A model generated the notes under the pieces. The model made no database searches and was not told the DNA's origin. It was given only the letters and a program-made list of their open reading frames with translations. A stretch of DNA of 5,228 nucleotides from CALFCX01 sp964603025 (lineage in GTDB: Bacteria; Margulisbacteria; WOR-1; JAKLHX01): NCBI GenBank assembly GCA_964603025.1, contig CAZRTO010000070.1:1-5228 (forward strand). The letters run 5' to 3'. Positions 1 through 5,228 of this stretch are shown one piece after another; positions within the stretch are counted from its first letter, which is position 1, and the number at the start of each line of letters is the position of its first letter. Both the position numbers and the translations under genes were made by a program.

Positions 1-119
1 TTGACGACGGACTAAAGGTCGGCTCCTATTCCTCCATTGCCGTGGACGGGAACGGATGTTTTCATATAAGCTATTACGATGAAGCCAACGGAAGGCTGAA
101 ATATGCGACGAATAAATAA
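1..119 (+). CDS. C-terminal end of a short-repeat (beta-propeller-like) protein, 5' truncated
   Basis: An open frame entering from the left edge (first full codon at 3) gives 38 residues and stops at TAA 117-119. The residues SIAVDGNGCFHISYYDEANG followed by RLKYATN match a repeat unit I know from large bacterial secreted proteins, in which 'SIAVDsnGnpHISYYDatnGdLKYAT' recurs many times and probably forms beta-propeller blades. Only this last unit is visible, so total length, signal peptide and other domains are unknown. The protein is probably extracytoplasmic; no enzymatic residues can be assigned. Its last 17 bases overlap the start of the next gene, suggesting co-transcription and translational coupling. 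The repeat family is fairly certain; function is not. Confidence 0.72.
   Translation, partial: DDGLKVGSYSSIAVDGNGCFHISYYDEANGRLKYATNK
90..95 (+). promoter_or_regulatory. Ribosome binding site for the exported barrel protein
   Basis: GGAAGG lies 7 bases before the ATG at 103, inside the upstream reading frame. The good spacing supports this start despite the 17-base gene overlap. Confidence 0.55.
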
Positions 120-681
120 TACCAGGGCCGTTCTTATTCCGGCGCTCTTTGTTCTTTGTTTGTTCTCAGGCGCTTACGGGTCCGTAAAAAACGAACCGGC
201 CTTAAGCATAGGGTTCAGTTCCGGCGTATATCAGATAAACTACGCGCATGTATCCGTGTCGGAGAGGGTATCTGGGACGGCCGTCGCTCCCGAGCCAGCC
301 TTGGGAGCCTTGGCGCTGCTGACCGTTCCTGTGCCGCTGATACAGGACCATATGCCTTTTGGTCTGTGCGCGCAGGCGGGGTACAATTACAATCTTCCCG
401 CCAATAATCTTTCGGTCTCGTATTCGTTCGCCAACATCTTGTTGAGCAGGGATATGAGCATTGATATGCTCGGGTTCATAGGTGCCGGAGCCGTGTATTC
501 CATCTGGAACCAGGGAATAGACGGCGGCCTGGGATGGCAGGCAGTCGCCGGCACAAAGAACGATGAGGGCCTTTATGCGGGATTCCGCTATATTTCGGTC
601 CCCGGCTCCAGGCTGACCGGAGCGTATAAAAGCACGTTTCTTCTTTCTCAGGTGGTTTTTGACCTGCAGTACAGTTTTTGA
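103..681 (+). CDS. Exported small beta-barrel protein, probably outer membrane
   Basis: This 192-residue protein has a clear signal peptide: basic start (MRR), hydrophobic stretch about residues 9-22, and a likely signal peptidase I site after AYG (24-26). No lipobox cysteine is visible. The mature part, about 166 residues, is rich in Gly, Tyr, Phe and Ser, with alternating polar/apolar segments typical of membrane beta-strands (for example around 32-50, 103-113, 121-134, 156-165). The last strand, about 180-192, ends VVFDLQYSF with terminal Phe, the usual recognition signal for outer-membrane barrel assembly. Size fits an 8-stranded barrel. The ATG is supported by GGAAGG 7 bases upstream and by the intact signal peptide. 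It overlaps the upstream repeat-protein gene by 17 bases. I do not recognise a named family; role (structural protein, porin-like, adhesin partner) is unknown. Confidence 0.8.
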   Translation: MRRINNTRAVLIPALFVLCLFSGAYGSVKNEPALSIGFSSGVYQINYAHVSVSERVSGTAVAPEPALGALALLTVPVPLIQDHMPFGLCAQAGYNYNLPANNLSVSYSFANILLSRDMSIDMLGFIGAGAVYSIWNQGIDGGLGWQAVAGTKNDEGLYAGFRYISVPGSRLTGAYKSTFLLSQVVFDLQYSF

Positions 682-703
682 AAAGCCGTAGTTTTGGTAT
701 AAT
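675..703 (+). promoter_or_regulatory. Candidate extended -10 promoter for the GH42-GH94 genes
   Basis: TATAAT at 698-703 matches the sigma-70-type -10 consensus exactly and is preceded by TG at 695-696, forming the extended -10 motif TGnTATAAT. A weak -35 (TTTTTG, 675-680) lies at 17-base spacing and overlaps the end of the barrel gene; extended -10 promoters often need no good -35. Transcription would begin near 710, giving a leader of about 40 bases. AT-rich DNA produces such matches by chance, so this is a prediction. Confidence 0.5.
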
Positions 704-720
704 TATCATATAAGACCAAA
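693..720 (+). repeat. Inverted repeat across the promoter, possible operator
   Basis: TTTGGT (693-698) and ACCAAA (715-720) are exact reverse complements separated by 16 bases. The left arm overlaps the extended -10 element by its TG and first T, and the right arm lies just past the predicted start of transcription. A dimeric repressor binding here would block the promoter. The arms are only 6 bases, so chance is possible, and no regulator gene lies in the window. It is not a good terminator because the loop is long and no T-run follows directly. Confidence 0.3.
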
Positions 721-729
721 TAGCAGTTT

Positions 730-736
730 GAAGGGA
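730..736 (+). promoter_or_regulatory. Distant ribosome binding site for the GH42 gene
   Basis: GAAGGGA is the only purine-rich site near the ATG at 750, but 13 mostly A/T bases separate them, more than the usual 5-9. The start itself is firm: an in-frame TGA lies at 729-731, no other start codon falls between, and the protein begins as GH42 enzymes do. Confidence 0.4.
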
Positions 737-749
737 TTTTTTTCATATA

Positions 750-2825
750 ATGTTCCCATTCGGAGTTACTTTTTACCCTGACCAGTGGCCCAAAGAATAC
801 TGGGATACCGCTTTTTCACAGATAGCCGCCAGCGGTTTTAATATTATCCGTTTCGGCGAAATGGCCTGGAACTGGGTCGAACCCAGGGAAGGGGAGTACA
901 GGTTCGAAGAGCTTGATGAGGCGCTGGCGCTGGCCGACAAGCACGGCTTAAAAGTGCTGCTGGGCATTCCAACGTCCATGGCCCCCACGTGGCTTATAAG
1001 AAAGTATCCGGAGGTCAGGCCTCTGTCCAACGAAGGCACGCTTTATCCCGAATACGGGCCCAGGCCCAATGTCTGCAGGGACAACAAACTGTTCCGCTCT
1101 TTTGCGGAGAAGCTTATAAACAAGGTCGTGGAAAGGTACAAAGACCATCCCGCGGTCCTTTTGTGGCAGATAGACAATGAGCCGGTTTATCCCCCGCTGG
1201 ATTCCACGACCAATATGGATTTTTGCCATTGCGCGGAAACAAAGAGGGACTTCATTGAATGGGCAAAAAAAAGATACGGAACGCTGGAAGAGATAAACAG
1301 AGTATGGGGAACAAAGTTCTGGACCAATGAGTTCGGCGAGTTCGACGATATAACCACTCCCAAAGCCGGAGTATGGGACGCGGGGAATCCGCATATTTTC
1401 CTTGACTGGTTCAGGTTCAAGACCGAATCCCTCCATGATTTCCTGATGTGGGAAAAGGATATACTCAGAAAGCTGGACAGGAGCAAAAAGGTCGGCACCA
1501 ACGGGTTCTTGGGGATATGCCCCAGGGTCCCCGAACACGACGTAATGGCCGAAGGGCTTGACTGGTACGGCTGGGATATATATCCGATGGGCGGACGCAA
1601 CACTTCGCAGCAGATCGCCGAGATGGCCGACTGGTGGAGAAGCGTGGCAGAGAACCGCGGAGCCGAATTCCATGTTACAGAGCTGCAGGGCGGGCCTAAT
1701 GTCCGCTGGGGATACCCGGGATATATCGAAGGCCCGGAAATAAGGGTCTGGACACACCAGATAGTGGCTCACGGCGCCAGGGCGGTGCTCTATCACCAGT
1801 GGCGCACGGCAAAATTCGGAGGGGAGACCGGCGGGTTTGGCATCCTCAGAGCCGACGGATCAAGGACAAAAAGGCTGGAAGCCATAGAACAATCCGGGGC
1901 TGAGATCAAAAAGATAATGACCGAGCTTGGAACGAGGAAATTATGCCCCAAGGCAGCAGTAGCCTACCTTAGATCTTCGGACGTGCAGACATACCAGGAA
2001 CAGGGGCCGCCCAGGACGATTGCCGGACAGTGGGAACAGGTGCGCGCCGAACTGGGCCATACCCACGGGCTCGACTCATGCCAGGGAGCTTACCAGGTAT
2101 TGTGGAATTACTACAATCCTTCGGCTTTTATATTTGAGAGCCATTTGGAGAGCGGAGACCTTCCTTATGATATGATCCTGCTTCCAAACCCCTATGTTCT
2201 GGAAAGAAAACATTTTGAGGCCATATTGAGATTTGTGGAGCGCGGAGGAGTGCTCGTCACGGAGTCAAGGTTCGGCACAAAGAACAGGAACGCGCACCTG
2301 CACGAAAGTCCCCTGATTCAGGAGCTGTTGGGGATCGTTCCGGAACATATAGAGACCATAGACGACAGGATATACATACCCAAGCTGAGAAGCTGGGCTT
2401 ACGGTTTCAGGGACCTCATTTCCGACGGGGCGGACCCTCTCATGGAATTCAAGGACGGATTTCCCGCGTTCATCGAGAGAAAAATAGGAAAAGGCAGAGT
2501 GCTTTATGCGACCTTCAGCCTTTTTATGAGCATCGGCAAAAGCGGCAACGAACGCCTGGCCGAATATGTAAGGAATTATCTTCCGGAGCCGGAATTTTTC
2601 CTGAAAGACAAAGACCATATAGAGATGGTGCTGTGGGAAAAGGGCGCGTCGCCTCTTTTGTATGTGATCAACCATTCGCCGTCTAAGGATAAATTTGAGA
2701 TAGACACTCCGGACAGGTACAATCGCGCGAAAGATCTGTTGTCCGGGGAGTCTTTTGACATAGTGAAAGGCAAGCTTCCTCTTGTTCTTGAGGGGCGATG
2801 CGTAATGGTCCTGATTCTGTCATAA
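750..2825 (+). CDS. GH42 beta-galactosidase-like glycoside hydrolase
   Basis: This complete 691-residue protein has the length and order of family GH42. A catalytic (beta/alpha)8 barrel spans about 1-385, beginning FGVTFYPDQWP with RFGEMAWNWVEP at 34-45. A trimerisation-type middle domain follows (about 395-610), then a small C-terminal beta domain (about 615-691). E144 in WQIDNEP is the expected acid/base and E311 in HVTEL the expected nucleophile of this retaining family. There is no signal peptide, so it should act in the cytoplasm, cleaving terminal beta-galactose or a related sugar from imported oligosaccharides. Two departures stand out. The family's zinc-site cysteines are present as C109, C159 and C161, but the fourth position is T164. 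The E-x-x-H seen after the WR motif in typical members is E359-T-G-G here. A 46-base gap separates it from the GH94 gene. Family is very certain, galactose specificity only probable. Confidence 0.93.
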   Translation: MFPFGVTFYPDQWPKEYWDTAFSQIAASGFNIIRFGEMAWNWVEPREGEYRFEELDEALALADKHGLKVLLGIPTSMAPTWLIRKYPEVRPLSNEGTLYPEYGPRPNVCRDNKLFRSFAEKLINKVVERYKDHPAVLLWQIDNEPVYPPLDSTTNMDFCHCAETKRDFIEWAKKRYGTLEEINRVWGTKFWTNEFGEFDDITTPKAGVWDAGNPHIFLDWFRFKTESLHDFLMWEKDILRKLDRSKKVGTNGFLGICPRVPEHDVMAEGLDWYGWDIYPMGGRNTSQQIAEMADWWRSVAENRGAEFHVTELQGGPNVRWGYPGYIEGPEIRVWTHQIVAHGARAVLYHQWRTAKFGGETGGFGILRADGSRTKRLEAIEQSGAEIKKIMTELGTRKLCPKAAVAYLRSSDVQTYQEQGPPRTIAGQWEQVRAELGHTHGLDSCQGAYQVLWNYYNPSAFIFESHLESGDLPYDMILLPNPYVLERKHFEAILRFVERGGVLVTESRFGTKNRNAHLHESPLIQELLGIVPEHIETIDDRIYIPKLRSWAYGFRDLISDGADPLMEFKDGFPAFIERKIGKGRVLYATFSLFMSIGKSGNERLAEYVRNYLPEPEFFLKDKDHIEMVLWEKGASPLLYVINHSPSKDKFEIDTPDRYNRAKDLLSGESFDIVKGKLPLVLEGRCVMVLILS

Positions 2826-2859
2826 TTATATTTGCAGCACCGGACAAACGATTAAGAAA

Positions 2860-2864
2860 AGGAG
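2860..2864 (+). promoter_or_regulatory. Ribosome binding site that fixes a GTG start
   Basis: AGGAG sits 7 bases before GTG at 2872 but only 1 base before the in-frame ATG at 2866. The GTG start gives a protein beginning (M)KYGYFD, as GH94 relatives do, so GTG is preferred. Confidence 0.75.
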
Positions 2865-2871
2865 AATGCAG

Positions 2872-5228
2872 GTGAAGTACGGATATTTTGATAAGGAAAA
2901 GAAAGAGTATGTGATAACAAGGCCCGATACTCCGCTGCCGTGGATAAACTATCTCGGCTCCGAGGAATATTGCGGCTTGATATCTAACACTGCCGGAGGA
3001 TACAGCTTTTACAAGGACCCGAAGGAAAGAAGGCTGTTGAGATATAGATATAACAACATCCCTTACGACAGGGGCGGCAGATACCTGTACATCAGGGACA
3101 ACAAAAGCTCCTCTTTTTGGTCCGCCACGTGGCAGCCCGTGATAAAGCCCACGGCCAAGTGGACGGATAACGGGAATTCTTTGTTTTCGGTCCCGGAAGG
3201 GAAAAAAGAAGACTATATATACGAATGCCGTCACGGCCTGGGCTATACCAAGATAACGGCAGCCTACAACGGCATACAGACCACGACAACTTACTTTGTC
3301 CCGCTCGGCGAGAACTGCGAAGTGTGGATGATGGAGATAAAGAACAACGGCCTTCAGGAGAGAGACCTGAGCGTATTTTCCTTTGTGGAATTTTGTTTGT
3401 GGGACGCCTTGAACGATATGACCGACTATCAGTACAACCTGAACATCGGCGAGACCGAAGTAGATGGAAGCATGATATTTCATCTGTCGCGCTACAGGGT
3501 GGAAAAAAGTTATTTTGCATACTTTTCAGCCAATGAAAAATTAGACGGATACGATACCCAGAGAGAGGATTTTCTCGGCCGCTACGGAGACCTCTCAGCT
3601 CCCCGCGCCGTTAAAGAAGGCAAGTCCAATAATTCGATAGCCTGCGGCTGGGCGCCGGTCGGCTCTCATAACGTGAAAGTTTCCCTGAAAAGCGGAGAGA
3701 CAAAGACCCTGGTCTTTGTTCTGGGATACAGCGAAGACCGCAAGGACGCCAAACGCGTATCCGAAAAATTCTCCAAAAAAGAAGGCGTGCAGAAAGAATT
3801 CGAAGCGCTTAGAAAAAAATGGGACGAGAACCTCGGCAAATTCTGGGTCAATACGCCTGATGAAGACGTGAACCTCATGGTGAACGTGTGGAATCAGTAT
3901 CAGTGCAGGACCACGTTCAACTGGTCCCGTTCGGCGTCTTATTATGAATCCGGAATAGGCCGGGGCATGGGTTTCCGCGACAGCAACCAGGACACGATGG
4001 GGTTCGTCTATCAGATACCCGAAAAGGTAAAAGAGCGGCTGGTAGACCTGGCTTCCACGCAGTTTGAGAGAGGCGATGCTCGGCACCAGTATTCTCCGCT
4101 GACCAAAAAGGGCAACGGCGAGGGCTACAGCGACGACCATATCTGGCTCGTGTATGCGGTGGCCTCATACTTGAAAGAGTCCGGAGATCTAAAATTCCTT
4201 TCTCAAAAGGTCCCGTACGATTCCGGGAAAAAAGGCACAATGTATGAGCATCTGGCAAAGGCGGTGAACTTTTCCCTTAAAAATATTGGTCCGCACAAGC
4301 TGCCGCTCGCGGGGTTTGCCGACTGGAACGACTGTCTCAACATGCTCGGGCCCAAAAAGCAGGCGGAAACAGTGATGGTGGCGCAGCAGCTTGCGGGAGC
4401 CTGCCTTGAGATGAGCAGGATCGCGGCTCTTGCAAAGAAAAAAGCCGATTCATCGAAGTATATGAAGCTTTACCGCAAGGTCAAAGACCAGATCAATAAA
4501 GTGGCCTGGGACGGGGAGTGGTATGTAAGGGGATTTGACGACAACAAAAAGCCGGTCGGCTCCAAAAAGAACAAAGAAGGAAAGATATTCCTTGAAACGC
4601 AGGGATGGGCGGTGCTTGGCGGAGTTGCCGACGGGGAGCGCGCCGTAAAATGTCTGGACTCGGTGAACAAGCACCTCGCGACAGAATACGGCATCATGAT
4701 ACTGCAGCCGTCTTTTTCAAAGTTCTATCCGGAGCTCGGTTCCATATCGATATATCCTCCCGGTTTAAAAGAGAACGGCGCGATCTTCTGCCACCCGAAT
4801 CCCTGGATCATGATCGCGGAATGCATGATCGGCCGCGGGGACCAGGCGTTCAAGTATTATAAATCGATCTCGCCGACCGAGAAGAACAAAATACCGGACA
4901 TCCATAAGATGGAGCCTTATATTTACTGCCAGATGATAGCGGGCAAAGATCACACGAACTTCGGCGAGGCCAAGAACGGCTGGCTGACAGGGTCCGCCGC
5001 GTGGAACTTTATAGCTATATCGCAGTACATACTTGGGATCAGGCCAGACTACGAAGGGTTAACGATAGATCCGTGCATCCCGTCTTCTTGGGACGGTTTT
5101 GAGGCCAAACGTACTTTCAGGGGTTGCGAGTACAGCGTGAAAGTTACTAACCCGAACAATGTCAGCAAAGGCGTTGTTTCAATGAAAGTCGACGGAAAAG
5201 ACGTTGAAGGGAATCTTATCCCTTACGT
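2872..5228 (+). CDS. GH94 inverting disaccharide phosphorylase (cellobiose-phosphorylase type), 3' truncated
   Basis: The frame is open from GTG 2872 to the window edge, giving 785 residues; family members have about 790-820, so perhaps 15-20 are missing. GH94 enzymes split a beta-glucoside with phosphate to give alpha-glucose 1-phosphate and a free acceptor. Layout fits: N-terminal beta-sandwich (about 1-290) with TRPDTPLPWINYLG and ISNTAGGYSFY, helical linker (about 290-330), (alpha/alpha)6 barrel (about 335-735), C-terminal beta domain. Mapped against Cellvibrio gilvus cellobiose phosphorylase (residue numbers from memory), the general acid is D487 in DWND (D490 there). R353, H641, T706 and G707 match the phosphate-binding residues R351, H666, T731 and G732. 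R364, D370, W485, K633 and Q687 are also kept. No signal peptide: cytoplasmic. It probably shares an operon with GH42. Acceptor-side positions differ from cellobiose phosphorylases (S624, P642, shortened loop 488-500) and an insertion lies near 92-117. The acceptor could therefore be something other than glucose, so I give no gene symbol. Confidence 0.94.
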   Translation, partial: MKYGYFDKEKKEYVITRPDTPLPWINYLGSEEYCGLISNTAGGYSFYKDPKERRLLRYRYNNIPYDRGGRYLYIRDNKSSSFWSATWQPVIKPTAKWTDNGNSLFSVPEGKKEDYIYECRHGLGYTKITAAYNGIQTTTTYFVPLGENCEVWMMEIKNNGLQERDLSVFSFVEFCLWDALNDMTDYQYNLNIGETEVDGSMIFHLSRYRVEKSYFAYFSANEKLDGYDTQREDFLGRYGDLSAPRAVKEGKSNNSIACGWAPVGSHNVKVSLKSGETKTLVFVLGYSEDRKDAKRVSEKFSKKEGVQKEFEALRKKWDENLGKFWVNTPDEDVNLMVNVWNQYQCRTTFNWSRSASYYESGIGRGMGFRDSNQDTMGFVYQIPEKVKERLVDLASTQFERGDARHQYSPLTKKGNGEGYSDDHIWLVYAVASYLKESGDLKFLSQKVPYDSGKKGTMYEHLAKAVNFSLKNIGPHKLPLAGFADWNDCLNMLGPKKQAETVMVAQQLAGACLEMSRIAALAKKKADSSKYMKLYRKVKDQINKVAWDGEWYVRGFDDNKKPVGSKKNKEGKIFLETQGWAVLGGVADGERAVKCLDSVNKHLATEYGIMILQPSFSKFYPELGSISIYPPGLKENGAIFCHPNPWIMIAECMIGRGDQAFKYYKSISPTEKNKIPDIHKMEPYIYCQMIAGKDHTNFGEAKNGWLTGSAAWNFIAISQYILGIRPDYEGLTIDPCIPSSWDGFEAKRTFRGCEYSVKVTNPNNVSKGVVSMKVDGKDVEGNLIPY

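Noticed and set aside
693..743. Intrinsic terminator after the barrel gene (inverted repeat plus T7 run at 737-743)
   Set aside because: The stem is 6 A/T-leaning pairs with a 16-base loop, and the T-run begins 16 bases after it, so this is not terminator geometry.
58..750. TCATATAA octamer occurring at 62-69, 706-713 and 743-750 as a repeat family
   Set aside because: One copy is coding (within HISYY of the repeat protein) and the motif is short and AT-rich; coincidence is likely.
948..1796. Long minus-strand open frame of 282 codons inside the GH42 gene
   Set aside because: It lies wholly opposite a well-supported conserved gene, has no recognisable domain, and is a by-product of the codon bias of the + strand.
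2866..2868. ATG start for the GH94 gene
   Set aside because: It is in frame, but only 1 base from AGGAG. The GTG at 2872 has ideal spacing and matches the family's N-terminus.
2821..2871. Separate promoter or terminator between the GH42 and GH94 genes
   Set aside because: The 46-base gap has an AT-rich patch (CATAATTATA) but no spaced -35/-10 pair and no hairpin with T-run, so co-transcription is simpler.
2683..3483. Minus-strand open frame of 266 codons spanning the GH42-GH94 junction
   Set aside because: It is antisense to two recognised enzymes, has no family resemblance, and would have to cover their intergenic region.
3595..4140. Minus-strand open frame of 181 codons with hydrophobic stretches
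   Set aside because: It is opposite the conserved GH94 barrel domain; apparent hydrophobicity comes from reversed Lys/Asn/Asp codons.

Overview
The window looks like chromosomal DNA from a Gram-negative-type (diderm) bacterium of roughly 50% GC. All genes supported here lie on the + strand. A diderm envelope is suggested by a small secreted beta-barrel protein that ends in the aromatic C-terminal signature used for outer-membrane insertion. Coding style (frequent ATA for Ile, AGG/AGA for Arg), the short-repeat protein at the left edge and the phosphorolytic sugar enzyme would fit uncultured fermentative lineages such as Omnitrophota or Elusimicrobiota. That placement is an impression, not a demonstrated assignment.

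Layout. (1) Positions 1-119 hold the last 38 codons of a protein made of short 'SIAVDxNGxxHISYYDxxNGxLKYAT'-type repeats. (2) A 192-residue exported protein, probably an outer-membrane beta-barrel, starts inside the end of that gene (17-base overlap) and runs to 681. (3) A 68-base gap (682-749) holds a good extended -10 promoter element sitting inside an inverted repeat, a natural place for a regulated promoter. (4) Positions 750-2825 encode a complete GH42 glycosidase (beta-galactosidase-like) with both catalytic glutamates. (5) After a 46-base gap, a GTG-started gene runs from 2872 off the right edge. It encodes a GH94 inverting sugar phosphorylase of the cellobiose-phosphorylase type, with 785 codons visible and perhaps 15-20 missing.

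How they may work together. Both sugar enzymes lack signal peptides and should be cytoplasmic. They are tandem and closely spaced, so are probably one operon: GH42 removes a terminal beta-linked sugar from an imported oligosaccharide, and GH94 splits a beta-glucoside with phosphate to give glucose 1-phosphate, saving ATP. The upstream pair is probably an extracytoplasmic or envelope unit with no clear functional link to the sugar genes.

The most interesting point is that the GH94 enzyme keeps every catalytic and phosphate-binding residue I could map, yet differs from cellobiose phosphorylases at all three acceptor-side positions I could compare. It also carries an N-terminal insertion and a shortened loop beside the catalytic Asp. 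The GH42 enzyme likewise lacks one cysteine of the family's zinc site and the usual His of its sugar-recognition motif. Both may therefore act on a substrate other than cellobiose and lactose. I saw no RNA genes, CRISPR arrays, insertion sequences or convincing terminators.
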